Part shown: positions 17,970 to 27,866 of the stretch, piece after piece | How the letters are laid out: every line of letters starts with the position of its first letter | How positions within the stretch are numbered: position 1 is the stretch's first letter | Assembly: GCA_024742875.1 (NCBI GenBank) | Contig: JANSXP010000017.1 | Location: forward strand, 1-64,000 | From: Planctomycetaceae bacterium | GTDB taxonomy: Bacteria; Planctomycetota; Planctomycetia; Planctomycetales; Planctomycetaceae | Length of the DNA: 64,000 nucleotides | Direction of reading: 5' to 3' | Program-made: the position numbers and the translations under genes | The notes under the pieces: generated by a model | The model's input: the letters and a program-made list of their open reading frames with translations, nothing else | Told to the model about the DNA's origin: nothing | Databases searched by the model: none

Positions 17970-19412
17970 TTGCCACCGTCCACCGCCATCTCTTTAAAAC
18001 GCCAGCAGGCTGCCGAGAACCGCCGCGATGCGATTCTCAATGGCCAGTTGCGCAGGCAGATCATGGTGCTGGCGATTCCCACACTCACGCAGCAGTTTCT
18101 CACGTTCTGTGTGGGGATGTTCGACACGTGGCTGGCCGGGCAGATCGACGCTGCTGCGACCACGGCCATTGGTGTGAGCGCTTACGTCGGCTGGCTGGCT
18201 GGACTTCTGGTCAGTACTGTCAGCATCGGCACCACAGCATTGGTGGCCCGCCACGTGGGGGCGAACGAACCTGATCAGGCCAATCGTGTGCTGGGTGTCT
18301 CAATGCTTGTCGGCCAGCTGCTGTGCGTGTGCATGGCGGGCATGCTGTACCTGACGGCCCCTCTGTTTGTCAGCAGTTTTCAATTGACGGGAACTACCCA
18401 GCAGGTAGCGCTGAACTATCTGCGACTGGACGCCATCGGGCACGTGCTGACGGGAGCCACCTTAGTCGGTTCGGCCGCCCTGCGTGGCGCTGGCGATATG
18501 AAACGTCCGATGGCCGTGCTGGGCGCCATCAGTGTGCTCAATATGTTGGTGTCTGTGGCACTGGTCTACGGCGTCGGTCCGGAATCAACGCTCTGGTTTC
18601 CCGTCACGGTGGTCGGACCTCAGGGAGTCTACGGGATCGCTGGTGGTACGGTTGCCGCTCGCCTGGCCGGGGGTGTGATCATGCTCGCTGTCCTGTTTCG
18701 CGGCAGTGAACCCATTCGACTGCAGCCCTCACTGCTGCGGTTTGATCGTGCCATCATTGGTCGGCTCAGTCATCTGGGACGCTATGCCGGACTGGACAGC
18801 ATTATCAACTGGTGCGGTCAGTTTACGTTTCTGATGATCATCCGCCGAGTGGTGGTGGAAGGCGTTCATGATGATGCCGTATTTGCAGCGCACGTGATTG
18901 GCATTCAGGTGGAAGCCATCACCTATCTGCCGGCCATCGCCTGGGGCAGCGCGGCGGCCACGATGATTGGTCAGTCGATGGGGGCGAAAAAACTGAAGCG
19001 TGCCTATCACGCGGGGCTCGAGGCGACCGCTCAGTGCTGTGTGCTGGGTGTGCTGGTGACGATTGCCTTCTTTTTTGGTTCGCAGGCGATCTACGAACTG
19101 ATGCACACAGACGAGCAGGTGGTGCGTGTGGGTGTGCCCGCATTTCAGGCCATGTCGTGGTTTCAGGTCCCGCTGATCATTCTGCTGGTTCTGCGCGTGG
19201 CACTTCAGGGAGCGGGCGATACACGCTGGCCCATGCTGGCGACCGTCGTGGGTATCTTCTGTCTGCGACTGCCAGGCGCGTGGTTTTTTGGCGTGTATCT
19301 GCAGATGGGGCTTTTGGGCGCCTGGACGGGCATGTTTTTTGACATCATCTTTCGATGTCTGCTGATGTCCTGGCGCTATCTGAAAGCGCAGTGGCTGCGG
19401 ATCAAAGTCTGA
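17970..19412 (+). CDS. MATE family multidrug/cation exporter
   Basis: About 480 residues with twelve predicted membrane segments in two homologous halves. MATE-type features are LAIPTLTQQ in helix 1, MFDTWLAG, ALRGAGDM near the end of the first half and ALQGAGDTRWPM in the second. These proteins export drugs or cations with H+ or Na+ antiport. The start is uncertain. The region before helix 1 (AILNGQLRRQ) looks family-like but has no nearby ATG: the ATG at 17859 is inside the argG terminator stem and the next, 18063, would remove that region. TTG at 17970 is my best guess, without a good ribosome-binding site. Confidence 0.88.
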   Translation: MPPSTAISLKRQQAAENRRDAILNGQLRRQIMVLAIPTLTQQFLTFCVGMFDTWLAGQIDAAATTAIGVSAYVGWLAGLLVSTVSIGTTALVARHVGANEPDQANRVLGVSMLVGQLLCVCMAGMLYLTAPLFVSSFQLTGTTQQVALNYLRLDAIGHVLTGATLVGSAALRGAGDMKRPMAVLGAISVLNMLVSVALVYGVGPESTLWFPVTVVGPQGVYGIAGGTVAARLAGGVIMLAVLFRGSEPIRLQPSLLRFDRAIIGRLSHLGRYAGLDSIINWCGQFTFLMIIRRVVVEGVHDDAVFAAHVIGIQVEAITYLPAIAWGSAAATMIGQSMGAKKLKRAYHAGLEATAQCCVLGVLVTIAFFFGSQAIYELMHTDEQVVRVGVPAFQAMSWFQVPLIILLVLRVALQGAGDTRWPMLATVVGIFCLRLPGAWFFGVYLQMGLLGAWTGMFFDIIFRCLLMSWRYLKAQWLRIKV

Positions 19413-19454
19413 GTGTCAGTCCGCACCGGGCGTGGATAGACCATCGCTCAGAAC

Positions 19455-19973
19455 CTATCCACCTGAGCGCAGAAAGTCATCCAGAATGATGCGTGCTGCC
19501 ACCATGTCGATGCTGTCTTTGCGACGCTTTTCCGAGAGCCCCGCGGCATTCATCTGGGCGTCGGCCTGCACGCTGCTGTAACGTTCGTCCTGAAACTGCA
19601 CCGGCAGCGAGGTGCGGCGCGTCAGCCAGGCGGCAAAATCGCGTGCCTGTCGTGACTTGCGGCTTTCGTCTCCGCTGATATGCACGGGCAGCCCAACAAC
19701 AGCGCCTACGATCTGGTAGTCGCGGATGACGGCCTGAAAAAACTGCTCGTCATCATTCAGCGAACCGCGGCGGTAATTGTGCAGCGGCGTGGCCACCAGC
19801 TGCAGCGCGTCGCAATAAGCCACACCAATTCGTTTGGTGCCAAAGTCGATACCCAGCAGGCAGCCCTCTGACGGAAAACACTCTGTTGCTGCCGCCTCGG
19901 GCTGCCGGTCGCTTCTGTCACCGGGACCATCGGCACCTTCCGGGCGGGCACGATCTGGTGATTGGTCAGTCAT
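19455..19973 (-). CDS. ruvX: RuvX/YqgF family putative Holliday junction resolvase
   Basis: 172 residues with an RNase H-like fold. The N-terminal strand LLGIDFGTKRIGVAY carries the first catalytic Asp, VVGLPVHISGDES the second region, and FQDERYSS with SIDMVAARIIL the last conserved elements. Family roles are pre-16S rRNA processing and proposed junction resolution. About 35 low-complexity residues precede the core, longer than usual. The ATG at 19973 overlaps the stop of the NHL protein by 8 bp, so the two are probably translationally coupled. Longer in-frame starts lie inside the upstream gene. Confidence 0.92.
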   Translation of the reverse strand: MTDQSPDRARPEGADGPGDRSDRQPEAAATECFPSEGCLLGIDFGTKRIGVAYCDALQLVATPLHNYRRGSLNDDEQFFQAVIRDYQIVGAVVGLPVHISGDESRKSRQARDFAAWLTRRTSLPVQFQDERYSSVQADAQMNAAGLSEKRRKDSIDMVAARIILDDFLRSGG

Positions 19974-22164
19974 CGCTGCCGCCATCAGTCGAGTCCGCCG
20001 CGCCTGCCTGCGCCCTGTCTTCACCTGGTCCATCGCCTGCTTGCGGGCGGTCGGCTTTGGCACCGGGGAACGACAGAAGAATTGTTTCCGTCTCTCCCTG
20101 CGGCGTGGCACGGACATTCATGACCCACGTGCCGGAGGCCAGTTTGCACACATCGCTGTCCTGCGTTTCGCAGTAGCCAAAGGAGAACGTGACGGCGATC
20201 TGTGCCTGTCCCGTACTTTCGTTCAGCGGCAGGCGGAACGAGACCACACCCTCATCCTCCACCATCTCGTCCTGTTTGTTCAGATCCTGCTGCTGGAGGA
20301 TATCATCGCCTTCCAGCAGAAAAATTTCGTAGTTCATTGGCGCGTCGGTGTTCAGTTTTCCACCGAGCGGAATGTTCAAAGCCACGTTCATCACAACCTG
20401 AGTGCCAGGCTGGATGTCAAACTCGCCCGCGTTGACGGCTCCCTTCAGCGGCGGGCGACGACGTGTTTTTTCCGGTTGTGGGAAACCGGAAAACTTTAGC
20501 TCCCGAACATCTTTGGTCTTCAGGTTCGCGACAAGGATCCGGTGGTTGTTGGTATCAGCAATGAACAGTTGATCGCCCGCCACCGACAAGCCCGATGGTT
20601 CATTCAGCTGTCTGTCTTCGCGGCCTCGGGTTCCACTGCCCAGCCAGGTGGTCACTTCACTCGTGTCTTCGTCGATTCGGCGAATCTTGTGGTTGTAGGT
20701 ATCTGCCACGTAGACGGCCCCGTCGTGCCAGGCGACACCAAGCGGGTGCTGAAAGCGAGCCAGTCTCCCGGTCGCATCGACGTCGCCGAAGGTGAACAGC
20801 GTCTCTCCCCGCGGCAGGTCAGAGGCTCCGGCAATGGTTGTCACGCTGCCGGAAGTGGCCGTTGGTACCCGCCGGATCGAGGACCCCTCGCTGTCGGCCA
20901 CAAAAAACCAGGCCCCTGTGCCGTCGACAGTCAGCCCGGATGGCTGGGCAAACGCGGAGGCCAGCAGTCGACCATTGCGGACGTCCTCCCGCGCCGTGCC
21001 GGCATGCACTCCAATCTTTTCGCTGCCCAGTTTGTGCGACCAGATTTGATGTGGACCCGCCATGGCGATGTACAGCACGCCGTTAATATGGCAAAGATCC
21101 CACGGACTGTTGAGATTGGTGGTTTTCAGTCCGCCGTCCACGACCCGCGGGCGTCCCTGGGTTCCTGTGCCGGCGAGTGTCTCTACCGTTTTGGAGGCCA
21201 GATCGACGACACGCAGCAGGTGGTTTTCCGTGTCTGCCACGTACAGCAGGTCGCCCACCAGTTCCATGCCCTGAGGATGGTCAAAGGACGCCTGGTCAAA
21301 AGGTCCATCATCACGACCAATGACACCGGAGCCAATGATGTGCTGAACCTGGCCGTCAAAGGATGTGACCACGATCCGATTGTGGTTGCTGTCAGAAATG
21401 AACAGGCGTTGTGACGCCTGATCGGCGAGAATCTTTCCCGGATAACGCAGATCCGTATCATTGACTTTGGCAGATTCCAGCTCAAAAACGATGGGTTCTT
21501 CACTGAGCGTACCCTTCCAGCGGTGATATGTGGCCAGCCGAGCGATGGCCGCATCGAGCGCGTCACGGTTCCCTTCTCCGGACAGTGAGCCGACGTAGCG
21601 GCCTTCCGGATCGATCAGCGCGAGTGTTGGCCAGGAGCGGGCCCCGAACTTTCGCCAGATCAGCATCTGATCATCGTTCACGACCGGGTGTTTGATTTCA
21701 TAACGCAGGATGGCGTCGCGGATACTGGCCGACACTTTCTCGTTGTCAAACTTGGCGGAATGCACGCCGATGACGACCAGTTCCTTTTCGTATTTTTTCT
21801 CCAGAAACTTCAGGTCCGGCAGCACGTGGATGCAGTTGATGCAGCAGTAAGTCCAGAAATCGACCAGCACAATCTTGCCCCGCAGATCGGCCAGGTCGAC
21901 GGGCTTGCTCGTATTCAGCCACTCGCTGCCACCGTCGAGAATACCGGTGGGAACCTTCACGGCATCGGGAGCCGGGTCCGCCGGGGGAAGGTCATCCGCT
22001 TTCGTCGACTCGTCCGATTTGTCCGCCTCTCTCTCTATGCCGGCAGACGGGGATTCGTCAGATTCTGTGTCGACAGTTGGCTGCGACGATTCCGGTGGCT
22101 GTCGGGCGACTGGTGAACAGAGCGACAACAACAAAGTCAGTGATGCAGGCAGGAGTAAAGACAT
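19966..22164 (-). CDS. NHLRC2-like thioredoxin-fold/NHL-repeat secreted protein
   Basis: 732 residues. A signal-like N-terminus ending near AYR/VARQ is followed by an acidic low-complexity linker. A thioredoxin fold (about 75-215) has the CCINC active-site motif typical of NHLRC2-type proteins instead of plain CxxC. NHL repeats from about 245 to 560 form a predicted six-bladed propeller (repeated LYVADTENH, VYVADTYNH, LFIADTNNH). A beta-rich C-terminal domain (about 590-690) follows. It probably acts outside the cytoplasm in thiol redox or protein interaction. The last bases overlap the ruvX start. Confidence 0.87.
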   Translation of the reverse strand: MSLLLPASLTLLLSLCSPVARQPPESSQPTVDTESDESPSAGIEREADKSDESTKADDLPPADPAPDAVKVPTGILDGGSEWLNTSKPVDLADLRGKIVLVDFWTYCCINCIHVLPDLKFLEKKYEKELVVIGVHSAKFDNEKVSASIRDAILRYEIKHPVVNDDQMLIWRKFGARSWPTLALIDPEGRYVGSLSGEGNRDALDAAIARLATYHRWKGTLSEEPIVFELESAKVNDTDLRYPGKILADQASQRLFISDSNHNRIVVTSFDGQVQHIIGSGVIGRDDGPFDQASFDHPQGMELVGDLLYVADTENHLLRVVDLASKTVETLAGTGTQGRPRVVDGGLKTTNLNSPWDLCHINGVLYIAMAGPHQIWSHKLGSEKIGVHAGTAREDVRNGRLLASAFAQPSGLTVDGTGAWFFVADSEGSSIRRVPTATSGSVTTIAGASDLPRGETLFTFGDVDATGRLARFQHPLGVAWHDGAVYVADTYNHKIRRIDEDTSEVTTWLGSGTRGREDRQLNEPSGLSVAGDQLFIADTNNHRILVANLKTKDVRELKFSGFPQPEKTRRRPPLKGAVNAGEFDIQPGTQVVMNVALNIPLGGKLNTDAPMNYEIFLLEGDDILQQQDLNKQDEMVEDEGVVSFRLPLNESTGQAQIAVTFSFGYCETQDSDVCKLASGTWVMNVRATPQGETETILLSFPGAKADRPQAGDGPGEDRAQAGAADSTDGGSDD

Positions 22165-22209
22165 GTTGGTAGACCGGGAGGGAAGGAGAGGACCGCCAGC
22201 GGCGGGCGG

Positions 22210-22827
22210 TCAGGATGGTTGCACGTCAACACCCAGTTTACGCAGCGCAGCTCGGGTGTTGGTCGTTTCTGTGTAAATTTCTGCGTGGATACCGAAGCTG
22301 CGGGCTTTCAGGACGTAGGCTTCGATGTCGTCCGTATAGAAACATTCCTCGGGCTCGCAGCCGGCCTTCGTGAGCGCATCCAGATAGATGGGATCGTCCG
22401 GTTTCTGAGCACCGGCCTCGTAAGATGTTGTGAACGCATCAAAGCGACTCAGCACATCAAAGTGCTGCTGGATGAATTCCAGGTGCGTGATGCTTGTGTT
22501 GGACAATAGCACAAGTCGCATGTCGAGGACTTTGAGTTCGTCCAGCAGTGGGACAATGGAGTCGTTCAGCCGAAAGATATCGGCGGCGGCCAGCTTCAGG
22601 GCCTCAAAATCAATGGACCGATTGAAGTGCCGTTCAAAGGCGGCGTGAAATTCGACTTCCGAAATACGGCCGCACTCGATGTCGTTCTGCAGACCGGAAT
22701 CCATCAGCAGGCCCTTCGCCAGCTCTGCAGCGCAGCCACACACCTGGGCCACGTTTTCGCACATCAGCTGATGAGAGAAGTAGACAAGCACATTGCCCAT
22801 GTCGAAAAAACAGGTTTTGATGGCCAT
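22210..22827 (-). CDS. HAD superfamily hydrolase (YihX-like sugar-phosphatase type)
   Basis: 205 residues. Motif I is FFDMGNVLV: the nucleophile Asp is present and the usual second Asp is Gly, exactly as in YihX-type alpha-glucose-1-phosphatases. Motif II is LLSNTS, a conserved Lys is in KPDDPIY, and motif IV is FYTDD. A helical cap of about 80 residues sits after motif I. The cytoplasmic phosphatase substrate is unknown. The ATG at 22827 begins right at the fold; the frame extends to 22962 without a convincing start. Confidence 0.88.
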   Translation of the reverse strand: MAIKTCFFDMGNVLVYFSHQLMCENVAQVCGCAAELAKGLLMDSGLQNDIECGRISEVEFHAAFERHFNRSIDFEALKLAAADIFRLNDSIVPLLDELKVLDMRLVLLSNTSITHLEFIQQHFDVLSRFDAFTTSYEAGAQKPDDPIYLDALTKAGCEPEECFYTDDIEAYVLKARSFGIHAEIYTETTNTRAALRKLGVDVQPS

Positions 22828-23071
22828 TGGTTTTTGCAGAAAATCGTGTGTGGAATCAGCGTGTGCTGGCAAAGAATCGCCGGCGAAGTTTATCGCTGGC
22901 AGACAAGCGGTAAAATCGTGTGGCAGATTCTGAAGCAAAACGGTGGCGGGAATCGGGACCAATGCACCACAATCGACCAGCTGCCGCGATGTGCAGGCGG
23001 TGTCTGAAGTTGCCGCTCAAACTCAGGAAAAGGCGACTTGTGAAACGTGGTTCTCGGCCGATAATACGGCT

Positions 23072-26000
23072 ATGAATTCCTACCTTAGCCTGCCCCGCCT
23101 TGTCCTCTGCTTCCTGCCTGTTTATTGCCTTCCCCATGCGTCTGGTGACGAACAGCAAAATCTCGAACGGCCAGCCACCGCTGCGCCGACCGATTCGTCC
23201 ATCCAGTTCAATCAGGATGTGCGGGCGATTTTGTCGGAACACTGCTTCGAATGTCATGGTCCGGACGCTGAGAATCGATCGGCCGATCTGCGGCTGGATG
23301 TCGAGGATGACGCGCATGCGTATGCCATCTCTCCGGGCGATCTGAATGCCAGTCCACTGTGGGAACGCGTCACATCTGCTGACGCCGATGTGGTGATGCC
23401 TCCGCCGGAGGCAAAAAAACCGCTGTCAGAAAAACAGATCGACACGCTGAAGCGCTGGATTCAGCAGGGAGCTCAATATGAAAAGCACTGGGCGTTTATG
23501 CCGATTGAGCGACCGGATCCCGGCGTCGCAGCAGAAGACGCGATTGACCTTTTCATTGACCGGATGCTGAAGCGGCACAACCTCCAGCCTGCGGGATCAG
23601 CAGATCGGCGGACCCTCGCGCGGCGACTGGCGCTGGATCTGACGGGGATGCCGCTCTCACCTGAGCACCAGCGTCGATATCTCGCTGACGAATCGCCCGA
23701 TGCCTATGAGAAGCTGGTTGACGAACTGCTGGCCTCACCACATTTTGGCGAGCACATGGCGCTGCCGTGGCTGGAGGCCGCTCGCTATGCCGACACAAGC
23801 GGTTATCAGGCAGACTGGGAACGCTTTATGTGGCCGTGGCGGACCTGGGTGATTGACGCTTTCAACGACAACCTGCCCTTCGATCAGTTTACGGTGGAAC
23901 AACTGGCCGGCGACATGCTGCCGAATCCCAGTCGTTCGCAGTTACTGGCGACCGGTTTCAACCGCAACCATCGCATCAATGATGAGGGTGGAGTCATTGC
24001 CGCAGAATACGCCGTCGAATACGTCGTGGATCGTGTGGACACCACCAGCACCGTCTGGCTGGGGCTGACTATGGGCTGCTGTCGCTGTCATGATCACAAA
24101 TACGACCCCTTGCCGCAGCAGGACTTTTACAATATGTTCGCGCTGTTCAATAACGTCCCCGAAAAAGGCAAAGACGGTCGCCGAGGCTACTCGCTGCCTG
24201 TTCTGGATGTCCCCGATCCCGCCGTGGAACAGCAACTGCAGTCTCTGCACGAGCAACAGGAGACACTGACTGCAAATTTGCAGCAGGCGGTGACTGCCGC
24301 AGGCGAGGAACGCGTTCGTTGGGAGGCCGACATGCAGACCCGGCTGGCAGAATCCGGTGACACTTCGTGGAAGACGCTGCGTCTGACCGGTGTCAAAGGA
24401 ACGGGGGGCGTGAAGTTTCAGCGGCAGGATGACGAGTCGTTTCTGCGGGCCGGCGCGAATCCGGCCCAGTCAACCTATTCGGCCGACGTCAGTTCTGAGG
24501 TGCTAAAGCCGTTTCAAAGCCAGGGAATCACTGCATTCCGACTGGAAGCTCTGGTTGACCCCTCGCTGTCGGCAGGCAGCCTGGCGGCCAGCGTGAATGG
24601 CAACTTTGTGCTGAGCGAATTTCTCGTGGAAGTCATCACAGACGGCAGGACACGAGTACTCGACTGCAGTACGGCGTCCGCCGATTATTCGCAGGCCAAC
24701 TATCCGCCACAGAATGTCATCGATTCCCGTAAAGAGACGGGCTGGGCGGTGGAAGGGCACGTCCGCAAAGAAAATCGAAAGCTGATGGTCGTGCTGGCCG
24801 AGACTTACCGGCCGCAGGCAGGGGATTCAATTCGTATTCAGCTGCAGCACTCGTCGCCATTTGCACGACACTGCATCGGCCGTTTCCGGCTCGGTGCCAC
24901 CGCCGCCGCTGCTCCCACGCTCGATGGCAAAACGGGCATGCCCGCGCTGGTGGCGGCCGGGCTGTCGGCTATGTCGCCCACAGATGAGCAGCGCAAGGCG
25001 GTTGATGAGTATTTCGTCGCGACCTCTCCGCTGTTTGCAAAATTGCGAAAGCAGCAGGACGCACTGAACGGCCGCATGGAAGAGGCGGCCAAAAAGCAGT
25101 TCGTGAAGGTCATGGTGATGTCCGAAATGGAACAGCCAAGGCCCACGTTCGTGCTCAATCGCGGGCAGTACGATCAGCCTGATGAAAATCGACCCGCGAC
25201 TGCAGACGCTCCTGCCGTGCTGGGCGGCCTGGCGGAACGACCGCACAACAGACTGGGATTCGCTCAGTGGTTGGTGTCTCCGGACAATCCGCTGACTGCT
25301 CGCGTGACCGTCAATCGGTTTTGGCAGCAATTCTTCGGTCGTGGTCTGGTCGAAACCGTAGAGGATTTTGGTTCACAGGGCACCCTCCCCTCGCATCCCG
25401 AACTACTGGACTGGCTGGCGGCCGACTTCCGTGACAACGGCTGGGACGTAAAACGCCTCATTCGCCAAATGGTGACCAGTGATGCGTATCGTCGATCCTC
25501 CGTGATACGGCCGCAGGATCTGGAAAAAGATCCCCGCAATATCTGGCTGGCGCGAGCTTCCCGCGTGCGGTTGTCCGGCTATCAGCTCCGCGACCAGGCG
25601 CTGGCCGCCAGTGGTTTGCTGGTTCGAACGCTGGGCGGTCCATCGGTGAAGCCGTACCAGCCGCCCGGGCTCTGGTCAGAGGTTTCGTTTCAGCAGAAAA
25701 ACCGCAGCACTGATTTCTATGTCCAGGACCACGGCGAAAAACTGTATCGCCGCGGGCTGTATACCTTCTGGAAACGCTCGGTGGCGCCACCGATGCTGGC
25801 GAATTTTGACGCGGCCGGACGGGAGATGTGTACGGTCAAGTCGACGCGAACCAGTACGCCCCTGCAGGCATTAAATCTGATGAACGATGTCACGTTTGTG
25901 GAAGCCGCGCGGGCCATGGGGCAGCGAATGCTGCAGCAGGGGGGAGACTCGCTCGACTCTCAGCTGAGTTTTGGCATTCAGCTGGTGGGGATTGAGGCGT

Positions 26001-26200
26001 CGGCGACAAAGCTTGAGATTCTCCGCAAGTCGCACGCCCGGTACACAGGTTACTTTACCCAGCGGCCACAAGACGCCGCGGAGTTTCTCAGCAACGGCGA
26101 GTGGGAGCACGATCCGTCACTCGATGATGTGTCGCTGGCTGCGATGGCGGCTGTCGCCTCCGTAATTCTGAACCTTGATGAAGTGATCATGCGTCAGTAA
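23072..26200 (+). CDS. PSCyt1/DUF1549/DUF1553 planctomycete cytochrome c-like protein
   Basis: 1042 residues. A signal peptide (about 1-23) is followed by a PSCyt1 domain with a CFECH haem-binding motif near residue 58 and a distal Met in VVMPP. DUF1549 follows (from about 160, with DRFLDRM-like and AARYADT elements), then a middle beta-rich region (about 460-640) resembling a carbohydrate-binding or lectin fold, and DUF1553 at about 750-1000 ([17 protein letters not shown]). These multi-domain proteins are a planctomycete hallmark and are suspected to couple electron transfer to polymer degradation; the function is not proven. The DUF1501 gene follows 99 bp downstream, the usual partner. Confidence 0.95.
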   Translation: MNSYLSLPRLVLCFLPVYCLPHASGDEQQNLERPATAAPTDSSIQFNQDVRAILSEHCFECHGPDAENRSADLRLDVEDDAHAYAISPGDLNASPLWERVTSADADVVMPPPEAKKPLSEKQIDTLKRWIQQGAQYEKHWAFMPIERPDPGVAAEDAIDLFIDRMLKRHNLQPAGSADRRTLARRLALDLTGMPLSPEHQRRYLADESPDAYEKLVDELLASPHFGEHMALPWLEAARYADTSGYQADWERFMWPWRTWVIDAFNDNLPFDQFTVEQLAGDMLPNPSRSQLLATGFNRNHRINDEGGVIAAEYAVEYVVDRVDTTSTVWLGLTMGCCRCHDHKYDPLPQQDFYNMFALFNNVPEKGKDGRRGYSLPVLDVPDPAVEQQLQSLHEQQETLTANLQQAVTAAGEERVRWEADMQTRLAESGDTSWKTLRLTGVKGTGGVKFQRQDDESFLRAGANPAQSTYSADVSSEVLKPFQSQGITAFRLEALVDPSLSAGSLAASVNGNFVLSEFLVEVITDGRTRVLDCSTASADYSQANYPPQNVIDSRKETGWAVEGHVRKENRKLMVVLAETYRPQAGDSIRIQLQHSSPFARHCIGRFRLGATAAAAPTLDGKTGMPALVAAGLSAMSPTDEQRKAVDEYFVATSPLFAKLRKQQDALNGRMEEAAKKQFVKVMVMSEMEQPRPTFVLNRGQYDQPDENRPATADAPAVLGGLAERPHNRLGFAQWLVSPDNPLTARVTVNRFWQQFFGRGLVETVEDFGSQGTLPSHPELLDWLAADFRDNGWDVKRLIRQMVTSDAYRRSSVIRPQDLEKDPRNIWLARASRVRLSGYQLRDQALAASGLLVRTLGGPSVKPYQPPGLWSEVSFQQKNRSTDFYVQDHGEKLYRRGLYTFWKRSVAPPMLANFDAAGREMCTVKSTRTSTPLQALNLMNDVTFVEAARAMGQRMLQQGGDSLDSQLSFGIQLVGIEASATKLEILRKSHARYTGYFTQRPQDAAEFLSNGEWEHDPSLDDVSLAAMAAVASVILNLDEVIMRQ

Positions 26201-26299
26201 ATCTGCCGTGGCGGTCTGCCCGATCCGCTGCCCGCTATTCCCATCTGCCTGACTCCTGCCCAGCTCCCGCCTGATTTTCACCTGACCACTGTCGAACGA

Positions 26300-27760
26300 A
26301 TGGCCGCTATGTCATCTCTGCCTGTTAACGAAACTGAACTTATGACGGGGCTGGCCCGTCGTGCATTCCTCAAACGCAGTACGGGAGCCGTAGGAGCCAT
26401 GGCGCTGGCCTCGCTGCTGAGTGAGTCCCGCGCGGCAACCGGTGAAGCCGCTGCAGCCGTCACACACAAGGCCAAAGCCAAACGTGTCATCTACATGTTC
26501 CAGTCTGGTGCGCCGTCACAGCAGGACCTGTTCGATTATAAACCGGCCATGCAGGAGTATTTTGATAAAGACCTGCCACCGGAAGTTCGCAACGGGCAGC
26601 GTCTGACCACGATGAGCAGTGGTCAGTCACGATTTCCGATCGCGCCAACAAAGTATCAGTTCCAGCAGCATGGTGAATCCGGTGCGTGGCTCAGTGAACT
26701 GCTGCCTCACATTGCCGAGATCGCTGATGACGCCTGTTTCGTGAAGTCCATGCACACCGAAGCCATCAACCACGATCCGGCGATGACGTTTTTCCAGACC
26801 GGATCGCAGATTGCCGGACGTCCCAGCATGGGCTCCTGGGTGTCCTATGGCCTGGGCAGTATGAATGAGAATCTGCCCACTTACGTGGCTTTGAGCTCGC
26901 GAGGCAGCGGACGTCCCAGCTGTCAGCCGCTGTACGATCGCCTGTGGGGCAGCGGTTTTCTGCCGACTGTTTATTCCGGCGTAAAGTTTCGCGGCCAGGG
27001 AGACCCTGTTCTTTATCTGTCCAATCCGGCGGGCGTGGATCGTGCTCTGAGACGTCAGCTGCTGGACGATATCAACCGCATCAATGAAGAAAACAAACAG
27101 GTCTATCAGGACCCGGAAATTGATACCCGCATCGCGCAGTACGAGCTGGCGTATCGGATGCAGGCCTCTGTTCCGGAACTGATCGACTTCAGCGATGAAC
27201 CGAAACACATCCTCGAGATGTACGGCCCCGACGTTCATCGCCGCGGCAGTTATGCTTACAACGCCCTGCTCTCACGGCGGATGCTGGAACGCGGTGTTCG
27301 GTTTGTGCAGACATTTCATATGGGCTGGGACCAGCATGCCAACATGAGCGGACAACTGCCGGGGCAGTGTCGCGATGCAGATCAGCCATCTGCCGCCCTG
27401 GTGAAGGATTTGAAGCAGCGGGGCATGCTGGATGACACGCTGGTGGTCTGGGGGGGCGAGTTCGGACGCACGATTTATTGCCAGGGAAAATTGAGTCGTG
27501 AAAACTACGGACGTGACCACCATCCGCGGTGCTTCACCATCTGGCTGGCCGGCGGTGGAATTCAGCCTGGCACAACATACGGAGCCACGGACGATTTCAG
27601 TTACAACATCGTTGAAAATCCTGTTCACGTGCACGATCTTCACGCGACCATTCTGCACCTGATGGGCGTGGACCACGAGCGACTCACCTATCGCTACCAG
27701 GGACGTAACTTCCGCCTGACGGATGTGCATGGAGAGCTGGTGCACGGCATCATGTCTTAG
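26300..27760 (+). CDS. DUF1501 protein with Tat signal
   Basis: 486 residues. The N-terminus has a twin-arginine-like motif (RRAFLKR) followed by a hydrophobic stretch and an Ala cleavage region near 45, so export folded through Tat is likely. The remainder matches the DUF1501/sulfatase-like alkaline-phosphatase fold, including [16 protein letters not shown], the GWDQHANM region and [10 protein letters not shown], with His and Asp residues suitable for metal binding. Always paired in planctomycetes with DUF1549/DUF1553 proteins, as here. The enzymatic activity is unknown. The start is the ATG at 26300, or the ATG at 26309. Confidence 0.94.
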   Translation: MAAMSSLPVNETELMTGLARRAFLKRSTGAVGAMALASLLSESRAATGEAAAAVTHKAKAKRVIYMFQSGAPSQQDLFDYKPAMQEYFDKDLPPEVRNGQRLTTMSSGQSRFPIAPTKYQFQQHGESGAWLSELLPHIAEIADDACFVKSMHTEAINHDPAMTFFQTGSQIAGRPSMGSWVSYGLGSMNENLPTYVALSSRGSGRPSCQPLYDRLWGSGFLPTVYSGVKFRGQGDPVLYLSNPAGVDRALRRQLLDDINRINEENKQVYQDPEIDTRIAQYELAYRMQASVPELIDFSDEPKHILEMYGPDVHRRGSYAYNALLSRRMLERGVRFVQTFHMGWDQHANMSGQLPGQCRDADQPSAALVKDLKQRGMLDDTLVVWGGEFGRTIYCQGKLSRENYGRDHHPRCFTIWLAGGGIQPGTTYGATDDFSYNIVENPVHVHDLHATILHLMGVDHERLTYRYQGRNFRLTDVHGELVHGIMS

Positions 27761-27866
27761 TCACTGCGGGCCGATGCCCTCTCCGCGGGCGGGCGCATGG
27801 CAAAGCACGCAGCATCGGGAGATGCCGCGCGCTTATTCAAATGTGGCGTGTTTCGGACAATTGAGG

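Noticed and set aside
17204-18169. 321-codon leftward frame opposite argG and MATE
   Set aside because: Shadow crossing a terminator and two real genes.
20542-21414. 290-codon rightward frame opposite the NHL protein
   Set aside because: Antisense to NHL repeats; no start signal.
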